Position numbers and translations under genes: made by a program. A DNA stretch of 64,000 bases. Origin: Chachezhania sediminis (GTDB lineage: Bacteria > Pseudomonadota > Alphaproteobacteria > Rhodobacterales > Rhodobacteraceae). The notes below the pieces were generated by a model. It saw nothing but the letters and a program-made list of their open reading frames with translations. It did no database searches and was not told where the DNA came from. The stretch is taken from the NCBI RefSeq assembly GCF_009765275.1, contig NZ_VOPH01000003.1:804299-868298 (forward strand), in the 5' to 3' direction. Below are positions 50,185-61,664 of the stretch, piece by piece. Every line of letters starts with the position of its first letter. The stretch's first letter is position 1.

Positions 50185-51162
50185 ATGGCCGCTGCCGCTG
50201 CCCCACATGTTCCGGTGCTTCTGCGCCCCCTTCTGGCTGCCGTGGCGCCGGTGTCGGGGACGTGGCTGGACGGGACTTTCGGGGCAGGGGGCTATACCCG
50301 CGGATTGCTGCGTGCCGGTGCCGACCGGGTGATCGCAGTGGACCGCGACCCGCTGGCCTTTGAAATGGCGGCCGGGTGGGCCGGGGAATACGGCGACCGG
50401 CTGGTACAACAGCAGGGCGTCTTTTCGAAGATGGACGAATACGGGCAGGATCTGGACGGCATCGTGCTGGACCTGGGCGTGTCTTCAATGCAGCTGGACC
50501 TGGCCGAACGCGGCTTTTCCTTCATGCGCGACGGGCCGCTGGACATGCGGATGTCGCAGGACGGGCCCAGTGCCGCGGATCTGGTCAACACCGCGTCCGA
50601 AACCGAGCTGGCGGACATACTCTATATATACGGTGAGGAACGGGCGAGCCGCAGGATCGCCAAGACCCTTGTGAAGGCCCGGGCCGAAAAGCCGGTCGAG
50701 ACGACGGCCGAACTGTCGGCGCTGGTCGAAAGCTGCCTGCCGCGCGCGCGGCCGGGCCAGTCGCACCCGGCGACGCGCAGCTTCCAGGCGCTGCGGATCG
50801 CGGTGAACGGCGAATATGACGAGCTGTATAACGGTCTGATGGCGGCCGAACGGGCGCTGGCGCCGGGTGGCAAGCTGGCCGTGGTCAGTTTTCATTCCAT
50901 CGAGGACCGGATGGTGAAGCGCTTCCTGCAGCACCGTGCCGGGCAGACGGGGCGGGCCAACCGCTATGCGCCGGAAACGGAAGAGCAGGCGCCGGCCTTC
51001 ACCCTGCAGGGCAAGGCCATCCCGCCGGACCAGGAGGAGCTGGCCATCAATCCGCGGGCGCGCTCGGCCCGGCTGCGGGTGGCCATGCGCACGGATGCGC
51101 CGGCGGAAACCATTCCGGCCGACCTGATCGGCATGCCGCAACTGAAGGAACGTCGCAGATGA
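50185..51162 (+). CDS. rsmH: 16S rRNA (cytosine-1402-N4)-methyltransferase RsmH
   Basis: A 325-residue SAM methyltransferase (MraW). [15 protein letters not shown] (about 8-22), the SAM motif [14 protein letters not shown] (29-42) and [28 protein letters not shown] (about 96-123) are diagnostic. It modifies C1402 in the ribosomal decoding centre. Its stop overlaps the ftsL start by 4 bp. Confidence 0.96.
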   Translation: MAAAAAPHVPVLLRPLLAAVAPVSGTWLDGTFGAGGYTRGLLRAGADRVIAVDRDPLAFEMAAGWAGEYGDRLVQQQGVFSKMDEYGQDLDGIVLDLGVSSMQLDLAERGFSFMRDGPLDMRMSQDGPSAADLVNTASETELADILYIYGEERASRRIAKTLVKARAEKPVETTAELSALVESCLPRARPGQSHPATRSFQALRIAVNGEYDELYNGLMAAERALAPGGKLAVVSFHSIEDRMVKRFLQHRAGQTGRANRYAPETEEQAPAFTLQGKAIPPDQEELAINPRARSARLRVAMRTDAPAETIPADLIGMPQLKERRR

Positions 51163-51557
51163 AGGGTGTCTTCTACGTCCTGACCGCGCTGGCGGTCTTT
51201 GGTCTGGCCTTCTGGGCCTACCGTGAAAATTACGCCACTCAGGAAGTGCTGTCGGAAACCCGGAACCTGCAGAACGACATCGCCGCGGCCCGGGCCCGGC
51301 TGAACGTGCTGCGTGCCGAATGGGCGTATCTGAACCGCCCCGACCGGCTGGCCGACCTGGCCGAGACGAACTTTCCGCGGCTGGGCCTTCTGCCGCTGTC
51401 GCCCACCCAGTTCGGCCGCATCGACGAGATCACCTATCCCCCCGAACCGGGTCTGCTGATCCCGGGCGAGATGGAGATGTCGACCGATGGCACCGGCGTG
51501 ATCAAGGTCAATGGCACGGCCATGGGGGCAGCGCCGATGACGGAGGTCAGCCAATGA
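51159..51557 (+). CDS. ftsL: Cell division protein FtsL
   Basis: A 132-residue bitopic membrane protein. A short cytoplasmic end is followed by one membrane span (residues 3-20) and then a coiled-coil periplasmic part rich in heptads ([35 protein letters not shown], about 35-70). FtsL bridges FtsQ/FtsB and the FtsWI synthase. Position between rsmH and ftsI, overlapping both, supports the name despite the low sequence conservation of the family. Confidence 0.9.
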   Translation: MKGVFYVLTALAVFGLAFWAYRENYATQEVLSETRNLQNDIAAARARLNVLRAEWAYLNRPDRLADLAETNFPRLGLLPLSPTQFGRIDEITYPPEPGLLIPGEMEMSTDGTGVIKVNGTAMGAAPMTEVSQ

Positions 51558-53338
51558 CCCGCACGCCGCTGCGCCCGCTTGCCCGGATCCTGCCGGCCCG
51601 CGAACGGGGCGAGAACCCCGACGATATCCAGCGCGAGAACCTGCGTCAGCGGCAGGCCGATGAACGCGACCGCCAGCGGGTCCGCGCCGAAGGTAGGCTG
51701 GTCGTTCTGGGCGTCTTCTTCTTCTGCGCCTTCGTCACCGTCGGCGCCCGGATGGGCGTCCTGGCCATGACCGAGGCCGAGGAGCCCGTCGCCTCTGCCG
51801 CAAGCGCGCGGATCGCGATGCAGCGGGCGGACATCCTGGACCGCAAGGGGCGGGTGCTGGCGACCAACCTGGAAACCTATTCGCTCTATGCTCATCCCCA
51901 GCAACTGGTGAACGCCAGCGAAGCGATCGAGGAGCTGCTGAAGATCTTCCCGGATCTCGACCGGGAAAAGTTGACCAAGGTTCTGACCGGCAAGCGGAAA
52001 TTCGTCTGGATCAAACCCCGGATCAGCCCCGAGCAGCGCCAGGCCGTGCATGACATCGGCGATCCAGGTCTGTTGTTCGGCCGGCGCGAGATGCGCCTTT
52101 ATCCCAACGGCCCCATTGCTGCGCACCTGTTGGGCGGCGCGTCCTTCGGCAAGCAGGGCGTGAACGCGGCCGAAGTCGTGGGCGTGGCTGGGGTGGAAAA
52201 GAACTTCGACGACTATCTGCGCGATCCGGGCAATGCCGATGCGCCGCTGGTCCTGTCGGTCGACCTGACGATCCAGGCCGTTCTGGAACGCGTGCTGGAC
52301 GCCGGTCAGCGCCTGATGCACGCCAAGGGCGCCGCCGCCGTCCTGATGGATGTCCACACGGGCGAGGTGGTGGCCGCGGCCTCGCTGCCGGATTTCGATC
52401 CGAACGACCGTCCGCAGCTGGACCCGACCCGTCCGGCCGAGGACAGCCCACTGTTCAATCGTGTGGTGCAGGGAGTCTATGAACTGGGGTCGACCTTCAA
52501 GATCTTCACCATGTCGCAGGCCATCGACATGGGTCTGGTCACGCCCGAGACCGAGGTCGACACCCGCGGCCCGATCCGGTTCGGCCGCTTCGCCATCAAC
52601 GACTCGCACCGCTATGGCGCGACCATGACGGTGGACAAGATCATCACCAAATCGTCGAACGTCGGCACGGCGCGTGTGGCCCAGATGATCGGCGGAGCCC
52701 GTCAGAAGGAATTCCTGGAAGGGCTGGGCCTGCTGGAGCCGACCCCGTTCGAGATTGCCGAGGCCAGCGGTGTGCGGCCGCTTTATCCCCAGAACTGGTC
52801 GGAACTGTCGACCATGACCATTTCCTACGGGCACGGCATTTCGACCAGCCCCCTGCACCTGGCCACAGCCTATGCGACCATCGCCAATGGCGGCTATGCC
52901 GTCAGCCCGACGCTGCTGCGCAAGACCGGTCCGCAACACGGGCCGCGGGTGATTTCCGACAGGGCCGCGGCTGACGCGCGGATGATGCTGCGCCACGTCG
53001 TGACGGACGGCACCGCGCGGCGCTTCGGCGACGTTCCGGGCTATGCGGTTGCGGGCAAGACCGGCACCGCCGACAAGCCCAAGCCCACCGGCGGTTACTA
53101 TGAGGACAAGGTCGTGGCGACCTTCGCGTCTATGTTCCCGGTAAACGATCCGAAATACGTTCTGGTCGTGTCGCTGGATGAACCGACCGAGACGGTGGGC
53201 CTGGAACAGCGGCGCGAGGCCGGCTGGACCGCAGTGCCGGTGGCGGCCGAGGTGATCGTGCGCGTTGCTCCGCTGCTTGGGCTAAGACCGGACGTTGAAC
53301 CGGGACAGATGGCTGGTATAAGCCTGACCGCGAACTAA
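51554..53338 (+). CDS. ftsI: Septal peptidoglycan transpeptidase FtsI (PBP3)
   Basis: A 594-residue class B penicillin-binding protein. A cytoplasmic tail of about 45 residues precedes one membrane span (about 47-68). The PBP dimer domain follows (RADILDRKGRVLATNLETYSLYAHP, about 91-115). The transpeptidase domain has the catalytic SxxK in ELGSTFKIFTMS (about 311-322), the SxN motif in TKSSNVGT and KTGTADKPKP near 505. It builds septal cross-links with FtsW. It starts inside the ftsL stop codon. Confidence 0.95.
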   Translation: MTRTPLRPLARILPARERGENPDDIQRENLRQRQADERDRQRVRAEGRLVVLGVFFFCAFVTVGARMGVLAMTEAEEPVASAASARIAMQRADILDRKGRVLATNLETYSLYAHPQQLVNASEAIEELLKIFPDLDREKLTKVLTGKRKFVWIKPRISPEQRQAVHDIGDPGLLFGRREMRLYPNGPIAAHLLGGASFGKQGVNAAEVVGVAGVEKNFDDYLRDPGNADAPLVLSVDLTIQAVLERVLDAGQRLMHAKGAAAVLMDVHTGEVVAAASLPDFDPNDRPQLDPTRPAEDSPLFNRVVQGVYELGSTFKIFTMSQAIDMGLVTPETEVDTRGPIRFGRFAINDSHRYGATMTVDKIITKSSNVGTARVAQMIGGARQKEFLEGLGLLEPTPFEIAEASGVRPLYPQNWSELSTMTISYGHGISTSPLHLATAYATIANGGYAVSPTLLRKTGPQHGPRVISDRAAADARMMLRHVVTDGTARRFGDVPGYAVAGKTGTADKPKPTGGYYEDKVVATFASMFPVNDPKYVLVVSLDEPTETVGLEQRREAGWTAVPVAAEVIVRVAPLLGLRPDVEPGQMAGISLTAN

Positions 53339-53362
53339 CCACTTGTACAGCGGGGCGCCTGC

Positions 53363-54841
53363 ATGACGTCGGCCAGAACTCTGGGCCAGTTGGGGCTGAC
53401 TGCCCGCGACGGCCGCGATCCGCAGATCACCGGCCTGTCCGTGGACAGCCGCGAGGTCAAGCCGGGACACCTGTTCGCCGCCGTGCCGGGAACCCAGGTC
53501 CACGGCGCCCGCTTCGTGCCGATGGCGTTGGAAGAGGGCGCGGCCGCGATCCTGACCGACATGGCCGGCGCCGAGATGGTGGCCGGGGCGCTTGCCGGGT
53601 CCGACGCCGCCGTCGTCGTGGCCGAAGATCCGCGCCAGGTGCTGGCGATGACCGCGGCGCTGTGGTTCGGGGCGCAGCCCGCGACCATGGTCGCGGTGAC
53701 CGGCACCAACGGCAAGACGTCCGTCGCGACCTTCGTCCGCCAGATCTGGACCCATCTGGGCCATGCCGCGATCAACGTCGGCACCACGGGGATCGAAGGC
53801 GCCTGGACCGCGCCGCTGAAGCACACGACGCCGGAGCCCATCACGCTGCACCGGATGCTGGCTGCGGCGGCCGGGGCCGGCGTGACCCATGCGGCGATGG
53901 AGGCGTCCAGCCACGGTCTGGAACAGCGGCGGCTGGACGGCGTGCACCTTGCGGCCGGGGCCTTCACAAACCTGACCCAGGACCACATGGACTATCACCA
54001 TGGGTTCGATGCCTATTTCGCGGCTAAGGCGGGTCTGTTCCGCCGGGTGGTGCCCGAAGACGGGGCGGCGGTGATCAACCTCGATGATCCGCGCGGACCG
54101 GAAATGCGCGCCATCGCCGCCGGGCGTGGGCAAAGCGTGATCACCGTGGGCCGGGGCCTGGGCGATCTGAACCTTCTGGCACAGCGCTACGACGCCACGG
54201 GCCAGGACGTGCGCTTTGCCTATGGTGGCATGCCGCGGCAGGTCCGGCTGGACCTGCTGGGCGGCTTCCAGGCCCAGAACGCGTTGGTCGCGGCGGGCCT
54301 GGCCATTGCCTCCGGGTCCGAGCCGGAGGCGGTGTTCAAGGCGCTGCCGGAACTGTCGTCGGTCCGCGGCCGGATGCAGTTGGCCGCGCGGCGGTCGAAT
54401 GGCGCCACGGTCTTCGTCGACTTCGCCCATACGCCCGATGCCGTCGCCACGGCGCTGCTGGCGCTGCGCCCGCATGTGCTGGGCCGGATCGTCTGCATCG
54501 TGGGGGCCGGCGGCGACCGGGATACCGCGAAGCGCCCGATGATGGGCGCCGCGGCCGTGCAGCATGCCAACCACGTGATCGTCACCGACGACAATCCGCG
54601 GACCGAAGACCCCGCCGCGATCCGTGCCGCCGTACTGGCCGCGGCGCCGGGGGCCGAGGAAATCGGCGACCGGGCCGAAGCGATCCTGCGCGGCGTCGCG
54701 TCGCTCGGCCCCGGCGACGCCCTGCTGATCGCGGGCAAGGGCCATGAAACGGGCCAGATCGTCGGGTCCGACGTGCTGCCCTTCGACGATGTGGAGCAGG
54801 CGAGCATTGCCGTCGCCGCGCTGGAAGGACGACCGGTATGA
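53363..54841 (+). CDS. murE: UDP-MurNAc-tripeptide synthetase MurE
   Basis: A 492-residue Mur ligase adding meso-diaminopimelate to UDP-MurNAc-L-Ala-D-Glu. The ATP loop is VTGTNGKTSVATFVRQIW (about 111-128). The DAP-specific DNPR motif is visible as VTDDNPRTEDPAAIR (about 409-423), which argues for DAP rather than Lys. The C-terminal domain ends in LIAGKGHETGQI. It overlaps murF by 4 bp. Confidence 0.96.
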   Translation: MTSARTLGQLGLTARDGRDPQITGLSVDSREVKPGHLFAAVPGTQVHGARFVPMALEEGAAAILTDMAGAEMVAGALAGSDAAVVVAEDPRQVLAMTAALWFGAQPATMVAVTGTNGKTSVATFVRQIWTHLGHAAINVGTTGIEGAWTAPLKHTTPEPITLHRMLAAAAGAGVTHAAMEASSHGLEQRRLDGVHLAAGAFTNLTQDHMDYHHGFDAYFAAKAGLFRRVVPEDGAAVINLDDPRGPEMRAIAAGRGQSVITVGRGLGDLNLLAQRYDATGQDVRFAYGGMPRQVRLDLLGGFQAQNALVAAGLAIASGSEPEAVFKALPELSSVRGRMQLAARRSNGATVFVDFAHTPDAVATALLALRPHVLGRIVCIVGAGGDRDTAKRPMMGAAAVQHANHVIVTDDNPRTEDPAAIRAAVLAAAPGAEEIGDRAEAILRGVASLGPGDALLIAGKGHETGQIVGSDVLPFDDVEQASIAVAALEGRPV

Positions 54842-56238
54842 GTGTTCTGTGGACCGCGGCCGAAGCCGCAACGGCCACGGGGGGCGAGGCTAGGGGTGAC
54901 TGGACCGTTTCGGGCCTGTCCATCGACACGCGGACCATCCGGCCGGGTGACCTGTTCATCGCCCTGACCGCCGCCCGCGATGGCCATGATTTCGTGGCTG
55001 CCGCGCTGGGGGCCGGGGCAGGGGCCGCGATGGTCAGCCGCATTCCGGACGGCGTGGCAGACGATGCGCCGCTTCTGCTGGTCGACGACGTGCAGGGCGC
55101 GCTAGAGGCTTTGGGCCAGGCCGGCCGCGCCCGGACCGGTGCGCGGGTCGTGGCCGTCACGGGAAGTGTCGGCAAGACCTCGACCAAGGAGATGCTGGCC
55201 ACGATGCTGGCGCCGCAGGGCGCCACCCATGCCTCGGTCGCCAGTTACAACAACCATTGGGGCGTGCCGCTGACTCTGGCGCGGATGCCGGTCGATACCC
55301 GGTATGCCGTGATCGAGATCGGCATGAACCATCCGGGCGAGATCGCGCCGCTGGCCAGGATGACCCGCCCGCATGTCGCCATGGTCACGACCGTCGCCCC
55401 CGCCCATCTGGAAGCCTTCGACAGTCTGGAAGACATCGCGCGCGAGAAGGCCGCGATCTTCGAGGGGCTGGAACCGGGCGGCACCGCGATCATCAATGCC
55501 GATATCGACACGGCGGCCGTGCTGGCCGCCACCGCGCCGGACCATGCGGCCCGCGTCGTGCCCTTCGGCGCTTCGGTCGACGGGGCGACGGATGCCTATC
55601 AGGCGACCGGGATCACCGTCGCGCCAGACGGAACCCGGGTCGCAGCCCGTGCCAGGGGAGAGGACTTCGTCTTCGACCTGTCGGTGCCCGGCCGCCATTT
55701 CGCCCTGAACGGTCTGGGTGCGCTGGCCGCGGCCGAGGCCTTGGGCGCCAATCGGGCGCAGGCGGCGGCCGCTCTGGCGCAATGGTCCGCCGTCACGGGC
55801 CGCGGCGCGCGCGAGGATATCCGGCTGAAGGACGGGATCCTGCATCTGATCGACGACAGCTACAACGCCAACCCGGTCTCGATGGCGGCGGCGCTTGATG
55901 TACTGGCCGCCACCGCGGGCGGGAAGGGGCGCCGCGTGGCCATCCTGGGCGACATGCTGGAACTGGGCCCCACCACCACCGCGCTTCATGCCGGGCTGGC
56001 GGATCTTCCGGCCATGGACGCGATCCATCGAATCCACTGCGTGGGGCCCGAAATGGCCCATCTTCACAAGGCGCTGCCAGATGCGCGCCGCGGCCTGTGG
56101 GCCGCGACCAGCGCGGACATGGTGCCGCTTCTGAAAGCCGACCTGCGGGCCGGCGATACGGTTTTGGTAAAAGGCTCGCTGGGGACCCGGCTTGCCGTAG
56201 TTGTAAACGGTATCCGTAAGCTCGGACCGGCGGAATGA
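54838..56238 (+). CDS. murF: UDP-MurNAc-pentapeptide synthetase MurF
   Basis: A 466-residue Mur ligase joining D-Ala-D-Ala to the tripeptide precursor. The ATP loop is [18 protein letters not shown] (about 105-122), followed by [14 protein letters not shown] (about 137-150) and [14 protein letters not shown]-like sequence ([19 protein letters not shown]). [17 protein letters not shown] around 341-357 is characteristic of MurF. Overlaps the end of murE. Confidence 0.96.
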   Translation: MSVLWTAAEAATATGGEARGDWTVSGLSIDTRTIRPGDLFIALTAARDGHDFVAAALGAGAGAAMVSRIPDGVADDAPLLLVDDVQGALEALGQAGRARTGARVVAVTGSVGKTSTKEMLATMLAPQGATHASVASYNNHWGVPLTLARMPVDTRYAVIEIGMNHPGEIAPLARMTRPHVAMVTTVAPAHLEAFDSLEDIAREKAAIFEGLEPGGTAIINADIDTAAVLAATAPDHAARVVPFGASVDGATDAYQATGITVAPDGTRVAARARGEDFVFDLSVPGRHFALNGLGALAAAEALGANRAQAAAALAQWSAVTGRGAREDIRLKDGILHLIDDSYNANPVSMAAALDVLAATAGGKGRRVAILGDMLELGPTTTALHAGLADLPAMDAIHRIHCVGPEMAHLHKALPDARRGLWAATSADMVPLLKADLRAGDTVLVKGSLGTRLAVVVNGIRKLGPAE

Positions 56239-56278
56239 TGGCCGGTCGGGCAACACGTGCAGGAATAAGGACGCACGC

Positions 56279-57361
56279 ATGCTTTACTGGCTGACTTATC
56301 TTTCGGATGGCGGCGACGTCTTCAACCTGTTCCGGTACATCACCTTCCGGGCGGGCGGCGCCTTCCTGACGTCGATGCTGTTCGCCTTCATCTTCGGCCG
56401 GCCGCTGATCAACGTGCTGCGCCGCAAGCAGGGCAAGGGACAGCCGATCCGGGACGACGGCCCCGAAGGGCACTTCAGCAAGGCCGGCACGCCCACCATG
56501 GGCGGCCTGCTGATCGTGGGGGCGCTGACGACATCGACGCTGCTATGGGCGCGGCTCGACAATCCGTTCGTGTGGCTGGTGCTGTTCGTGATGCTGTCCT
56601 ATGGCGCCATCGGCTTCTGGGACGACTATGCCAAGGTGTCGAAGCAGAACACCAAGGGCGTTCCCGGCAAGTTGCGGCTGGCCCTGGGCTTCGGGATCGC
56701 GCTGATCGCCTCGGTCTGGGCGATTTCCTTTCATCCCGAAGGGCTGCGGTTCGACCTGGCGGTCCCGGTCTTCAAGAATCTGCTGCTGCATCTGGGCTAT
56801 TTCTACATCCCCGTCGCCATGTTCGTGATCGTGGGCGCGGCCAATGCCGTGAACCTGACCGACGGGCTGGACGGCCTGGCGATCATGCCGGTGATGATCG
56901 CGACCATGACGCTGGGTGCCATCGCCTATGCCGTGGGCCGCGTCGACTTTACCGAATATCTCGAGGTCCACTATGTCCCCGGCGCGGGCGAGATGCTGGT
57001 CTTTGCCCTTGCACTCTTCGGTGCGGGGCTGGGCTTTCTGTGGTACAACGCGCCGCCCGCCGCCGTCTTCATGGGCGACACCGGGTCGCTTGCGCTGGGG
57101 GGGGCACTGGGGGCCATCGCGGTGGTGACCAAGCACGAACTGGTGCTGGGCATCGTCGGCGGTCTCTTCGTGGTCGAGGCGCTGAGCGTGATCATCCAGG
57201 TCGCCTATTTCAAGCGCACGGGCAAGCGGGTGTTCCTGATGGCACCTATCCATCACCATTACGAAAAAAAGGGCTGGGCAGAACCCACCATCGTGATCCG
57301 CTTCTGGATCATCTCCCTGATCCTCGCCATGATCGGGCTGGCCACGCTGAAGGTACGCTGA
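56279..57361 (+). CDS. mraY: Phospho-MurNAc-pentapeptide translocase MraY
   Basis: A 360-residue, ten-span membrane enzyme that makes lipid I on the inner membrane. [11 protein letters not shown] (about 64-74), the Mg-binding [16 protein letters not shown] (about 189-204), [15 protein letters not shown] (about 264-278) and [23 protein letters not shown] (about 321-343) are all present as in other MraY proteins. The length is standard. Confidence 0.97.
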   Translation: MLYWLTYLSDGGDVFNLFRYITFRAGGAFLTSMLFAFIFGRPLINVLRRKQGKGQPIRDDGPEGHFSKAGTPTMGGLLIVGALTTSTLLWARLDNPFVWLVLFVMLSYGAIGFWDDYAKVSKQNTKGVPGKLRLALGFGIALIASVWAISFHPEGLRFDLAVPVFKNLLLHLGYFYIPVAMFVIVGAANAVNLTDGLDGLAIMPVMIATMTLGAIAYAVGRVDFTEYLEVHYVPGAGEMLVFALALFGAGLGFLWYNAPPAAVFMGDTGSLALGGALGAIAVVTKHELVLGIVGGLFVVEALSVIIQVAYFKRTGKRVFLMAPIHHHYEKKGWAEPTIVIRFWIISLILAMIGLATLKVR

Positions 57362-57364
57362 CCC

Positions 57365-57778
57365 ATGATCGTGAAAGACACGGCCCAGATGATCTCGGGC
57401 ATGCAGCCCGAGCTTGACCCGGAGACCTGGCACTTCTGCTCTCTGATCGAGGCCGAGGCGCCGGAGCTGGCCCAGCAGGTCCGCGCCGCCGCCCTGGGCA
57501 TCTTCGTCGAGGACGAGGGCCTGACCGGTGTCCTGTCGCAGGCCGATGCCGAACGGCTGGACCTTGTTGGCCCGCTGCCCTTGCGGCGGATCACGTTGCG
57601 GGTGTTCTCGGCGCTGGACGGGGTGGGGCTGACGGCGGCCGTGGCCGAAACACTGGCCGATGCGGGCATTCCCTGTAATGTCGTGGCGGCCTATCATCAC
57701 GATCATGTCTTCGTGCCCGAGGCACTGGCAGAAGAGGCGCTGCTGCTTCTGATGGCCCGGGCGGAGATCGGCGCATGA
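57365..57778 (+). CDS. ACT-like domain protein embedded in the dcw cluster
   Basis: A 137-residue protein between mraY (3-bp gap) and murD (4-bp overlap). Its second half, [59 protein letters not shown] (read in two pieces, residues 72-130), has the beta-alpha-beta-beta-alpha-beta layout of an ACT domain and resembles the ACT_7/CASTOR-like small proteins. The first half begins [29 protein letters not shown] proteins usually bind amino acids. The spacing shows it is co-translated with wall precursor enzymes, but its role there is unknown. Confidence 0.72.
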   Translation: MIVKDTAQMISGMQPELDPETWHFCSLIEAEAPELAQQVRAAALGIFVEDEGLTGVLSQADAERLDLVGPLPLRRITLRVFSALDGVGLTAAVAETLADAGIPCNVVAAYHHDHVFVPEALAEEALLLLMARAEIGA

Positions 57779-59172
57779 TCCCGGTTCAGGGGGTCACGGG
57801 CGCCCGCGTGGGCGTGCTGGGTCTGGGACGGTCGGGTCTGGCAGCGGCCGAGGCGCTGGCCGCAGGCGGCGCCACGCCGGTCCTGTGGGATGACAACCAG
57901 GCCTCTCGCCAGAAGGCGGAGGAGGCCGGGCACGAGGTCGCCGACCTGACCCGCGACGACGTCATGGAAACGCTGTCGATGCTGGTCGTGTCGCCCGGCA
58001 TTCCGCATCTCTATCCCCAGCCGCATCCGGCGATTGCCGCGGCCTATGCCATCGGCGTGCCGGTCGACAACGATATCGGCCTGTTCTTCCGGTCGCTGGC
58101 GACGGATGCGTGGAACCGGCTGGACGTCCCGCCTCGGGTGATCGCGGTGACCGGATCCAACGGCAAGTCGACGACCGCGGCGCTGATCCATCATATCCTG
58201 GAGGTCGCGGGCCGCCCGGTGCAGCTGGCCGGCAATATCGGCCGGGGCGTCCTGTCGATCGACCCGCCGGGCGAAGGCGCGGCCGTGGTGCTGGAGCTGT
58301 CGTCCTACCAGACCGACCTGGCGCGCGCGCTGACGCCCGACATCGCCGTCTTCACCAACCTGTCTCCCGACCACCTGGACCGGCACGCCGGCATCGGCGG
58401 ATACTTCGCGGCCAAGCGACGGCTGTTCGCCGAAGGCGGCCCGGACCGCGCCGTGATCGGCGTGGACGAGATGGAAGGGCGCTATCTTGCCGATCAGATG
58501 GGCGAGGGGCCGGCCGATGACCGGGTGATCCGTGTCTCGTCCGGACAGAAGCTGGCGGGGCCGGGCTGGAACGTCATGGCGCGCAAGGGCTTCCTGTCGG
58601 AAACCCGCAAGGGCAAGCAGCAGGCCAGCATCGACCTGCGCGACATCGCGGGCCTGCCGGGCGCGCATAATCACCAGAACGCCTGTGCCGCCTATGCCGC
58701 GGCGCGCGCGCTGGGGCTGGCGCCCAGGATGATCGAACAGGGCCTGCGGACCTATCCCGGCCTGCCGCACCGCAGCCAGTTCGTGGGCGAACGGGGCGGT
58801 ATCCGCTTCGTCAACGACAGCAAGGCCACCAATGTCGACAGCGCGCTGAAGGCCCTGGCCGCCTTCCCGCGGATCCGCTGGATCTGCGGCGGGCTGGAGA
58901 AGGAGGGCGGGCTGGGCGCGCTGAAAGGGGCCACGGGTGCGGTGGCCAAGGCCTATGTCATCGGGCGCGATGCGGCCGGCTTCGCCCTGCAGCTGGATGT
59001 CGAGGCACAGATCTGCACGACCATGGCCGAAGCCGTCGCGGCCGCTGTGGCCGAGGCCGAACCGGGCGATACCGTCCTGCTGGCCCCGGCCGCCGCCAGC
59101 TTCGACCAGTACGACAATTTCGAACAACGCGGCGCCGATTTCATGGCCGAGGTCGCCCGCTTCATCGGCTAG
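57775..59172 (+). CDS. murD: UDP-MurNAc-L-Ala:D-Glu ligase MurD
   Basis: A 465-residue Mur ligase. The N-terminal Rossmann loop is [17 protein letters not shown] (about 10-26), the ATP loop is [19 protein letters not shown] (about 123-141) and the C-terminal domain has [18 protein letters not shown] (about 343-360). It adds D-Glu to UDP-MurNAc-L-Ala. A 204-bp gap containing a potential internal promoter follows before ftsW. Confidence 0.95.
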   Translation: MIPVQGVTGARVGVLGLGRSGLAAAEALAAGGATPVLWDDNQASRQKAEEAGHEVADLTRDDVMETLSMLVVSPGIPHLYPQPHPAIAAAYAIGVPVDNDIGLFFRSLATDAWNRLDVPPRVIAVTGSNGKSTTAALIHHILEVAGRPVQLAGNIGRGVLSIDPPGEGAAVVLELSSYQTDLARALTPDIAVFTNLSPDHLDRHAGIGGYFAAKRRLFAEGGPDRAVIGVDEMEGRYLADQMGEGPADDRVIRVSSGQKLAGPGWNVMARKGFLSETRKGKQQASIDLRDIAGLPGAHNHQNACAAYAAARALGLAPRMIEQGLRTYPGLPHRSQFVGERGGIRFVNDSKATNVDSALKALAAFPRIRWICGGLEKEGGLGALKGATGAVAKAYVIGRDAAGFALQLDVEAQICTTMAEAVAAAVAEAEPGDTVLLAPAAASFDQYDNFEQRGADFMAEVARFIG

Positions 59173-59376
59173 GGGCCCGCGGGCCCCTCGGCCCCGGCCC
59201 ATCGTGACGGCAAGGCCCGGCCAATGGCTGCAAATTGACTGGCCTGATTGGCCGATTTTCCGTACACTCCGCTTCGAGACCCCGCAAAAGGGGCAGAACA
59301 GAGGCAGCAGCTGGAACAGCGGGCGGGACATAGGCACCCCGACTGACGCGTCCGGCGGAACGAGCGGTGAACATCC

Positions 59377-60543
59377 ATGACGGACATGGTCTATGGCGCG
59401 GTCCCACGCGAGACGGGCGAAGCCGTCCTGCCGAAGTGGTGGCGAACGCTCGACAAGTGGACTTTGGTCTGCATCTTCCTTCTTTTCGGCGTCGGGCTTC
59501 TGCTGGGCCTTGCCGCATCGGTCCCGCTGGCCGAACGCAACGGGCTTGACCCGTTCTACTATGTCCAGCGGCAGGCGATGTTCGGCAGCGCGGCCATGGT
59601 GGTGATGCTGGCAGTGTCGATGCTGTCGCCCGACATGGTCCGCCGTGTGGGCGCGCTGGGCTTCCTGATTTCCTTCCTTGCGCTGGTGGCGTTGCCCTTC
59701 CTGGGCACCGACTTCGGCAAGGGCGCGATCCGCTGGTATTCGATAGGCTTCGGGTCGGTCCAGCCGTCGGAATTCCTGAAACCCGGCTTCGTGGTCGTTG
59801 CCGCCTGGCTGCTGGCCGCCGCGCAGCAGGTCGGTGGCCCCCCGGGCAAGACCTGGTCCTTCATCCTGTGCGCGGCCATCGTGGGCATGCTGGTGGCCCA
59901 GCCCGACTTCGGCCAGGCCTCGCTGATCCTGTTCGGCTGGGCCGTGATGTACTTCATCGCGGGCGCGCCGATGCTGTTGCTGGTCGCCATGGCCGGCATC
60001 ACCGTTCTGGGCGGCGCCTTCGCCTATACCCAGTCGGCCCACGTTGCCCGCCGCATCGACGGCTTCCTGGCGACGGAACTTGACCCCACCACCCAGCTGG
60101 GCTTTGCCGCCAACGCGATCCGTTCCGGTGGGCTTTTCGGCGTGGGCGTGGGCGAGGGGCAGGTGAAATGGTCGCTGCCCGATGCCCATACCGACTTCAT
60201 CATCGCCGTTGCGGCCGAGGAATACGGGCTGGTCCTGGTCCTTGTCGTAATCGCGCTTTACATGATGATCGTCCTGCGCTCGCTGGGGCGGCTGATGCGG
60301 GAACGCGATCCGTTCATCCGGCTGGCCGGGGCGGGCCTGGCCTGCACCTTCGGCGTGCAGGCGATGATCAACATGGGCGTGGCCGCTCGCCTGCTGCCCG
60401 CCAAGGGCATGACGCTGCCCTTCGTCAGCTATGGCGGGTCGTCCCTGATCGCGGGGGGCATCGCCATGGGGATGCTGCTGGCCTTTACCCGGTCGCGCGC
60501 GCAGGGCCAGATCGGCGATATTCTGCGGGGTCACCGCCGATGA
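59377..60543 (+). CDS. ftsW: Septal peptidoglycan glycosyltransferase FtsW
   Basis: A 388-residue SEDS-family protein with ten membrane spans. The typical cytoplasmic loop [31 protein letters not shown] (about 117-147) and [22 protein letters not shown] (about 267-288, containing the functionally important Asp/Glu region) are visible, and [23 protein letters not shown] lies near the end. It polymerises septal glycan with FtsI. The stop codon overlaps the murG start. Confidence 0.95.
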   Translation: MTDMVYGAVPRETGEAVLPKWWRTLDKWTLVCIFLLFGVGLLLGLAASVPLAERNGLDPFYYVQRQAMFGSAAMVVMLAVSMLSPDMVRRVGALGFLISFLALVALPFLGTDFGKGAIRWYSIGFGSVQPSEFLKPGFVVVAAWLLAAAQQVGGPPGKTWSFILCAAIVGMLVAQPDFGQASLILFGWAVMYFIAGAPMLLLVAMAGITVLGGAFAYTQSAHVARRIDGFLATELDPTTQLGFAANAIRSGGLFGVGVGEGQVKWSLPDAHTDFIIAVAAEEYGLVLVLVVIALYMMIVLRSLGRLMRERDPFIRLAGAGLACTFGVQAMINMGVAARLLPAKGMTLPFVSYGGSSLIAGGIAMGMLLAFTRSRAQGQIGDILRGHRR

Positions 60544-61661
60544 GCGGTCACCTGCTGATCGCGGCCGGCGGAACCGGTGGCCACATGTTCCCGGCGCAGG
60601 CCCTGGCAGAGGTCATGCTGGCCCGCGGCTGGCGCGTGACGCTGTCGACTGATGCCCGTGGCGCCCGCTACACTCAGGGCTTCCCGGCTCAGGTCCGCAT
60701 CCGCGAGGTGTCCAGCGGCACCTTCGCCCGGGGCGGGATCCTGGCCAAGGCGCTGGTGCCCTTCCAGGTGGTGGGGGGCGTCCTGGGCGCGATGTTCCAG
60801 ATGCTGGCGGACAAGCCCGACGTGGTGGTGGGCTTTGGCGGCTACCCGTCGATCCCGGCGTTGGGGGCTGCGATCCTGATGCGGCGCCCGCGGATGATCC
60901 ACGAACAGAACGGCATTCTGGGCAAGACCAACACGGTGCTGGCCCCCCGCGTGGCCAGGGTGGCCTGCGGCGTCTGGCCGACCGACCTGCCCAAGGGTGC
61001 CAATGGCGTCCATGTCGGCAACCCGGTGCGCGGCGCGGTTCTGTCCCGCGCGCGGGCCCCTTACATCCCGCCCGGCGATTACCCGATGTCGATCCTGATG
61101 ATCGGCGGCAGCCAGGGCGCGCGGATCCTGTCCGACGTGGTCCCCGCGGCCATCGGCGACCTGCCGGACCGCCTGCGCCATCGTTTGCGCGTATCCCACC
61201 AGGCCCGGCCCGAGGACGTGGACCGAGTCACCGACGCCTATGACGAGATGGGCGTGAAGGCCACCGTATCGACTTTTTTCAACGACATTCCCGAACGCAT
61301 GGCCGAGGCGCAGCTGGTCATCGCGCGTGCGGGTGCGTCGACGGTGGCCGACCTGACCGTGATCGGCCGTCCGTCGATCCTGGTGCCCTTCGCAGCCGCG
61401 GCCGGCGATCACCAGACTGCCAATGCCCGTGGGCTGGTTCAGGCCGATGCGGCGATCCTGATCCCCGAAAACATGCTTGACGAGGAAACGCTGGCAACGC
61501 ACATCGCCACGATCCTGTCGCAGCCCGAACAGGCGGAATACATGGCCCGCGCGGCCGTCGCCGTCGGCCGCCCCGACGCGGCCGAGACGCTGGCAAACTT
61601 GGTAGAAGACCTGGCCTTCAACACTCAGGCAAGCGGCCCGCAAGACGCCGTGGAGGAATAG
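60540..61661 (+). CDS. murG: Lipid II-forming GlcNAc transferase MurG
   Basis: A 373-residue GT-B glycosyltransferase transferring GlcNAc to lipid I at the inner face of the membrane. [21 protein letters not shown] (about 10-30) is the N-terminal G-loop; [16 protein letters not shown] (about 97-112), [15 protein letters not shown] (about 121-135) and [14 protein letters not shown] (about 188-201) are further family motifs. ATG 60540 overlaps ftsW by 4 bp; a frame extending to 60168 lies inside ftsW. Confidence 0.96.
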   Translation: MSGHLLIAAGGTGGHMFPAQALAEVMLARGWRVTLSTDARGARYTQGFPAQVRIREVSSGTFARGGILAKALVPFQVVGGVLGAMFQMLADKPDVVVGFGGYPSIPALGAAILMRRPRMIHEQNGILGKTNTVLAPRVARVACGVWPTDLPKGANGVHVGNPVRGAVLSRARAPYIPPGDYPMSILMIGGSQGARILSDVVPAAIGDLPDRLRHRLRVSHQARPEDVDRVTDAYDEMGVKATVSTFFNDIPERMAEAQLVIARAGASTVADLTVIGRPSILVPFAAAAGDHQTANARGLVQADAAILIPENMLDEETLATHIATILSQPEQAEYMARAAVAVGRPDAAETLANLVEDLAFNTQASGPQDAVEE

Positions 61662-61664
61662 CAG

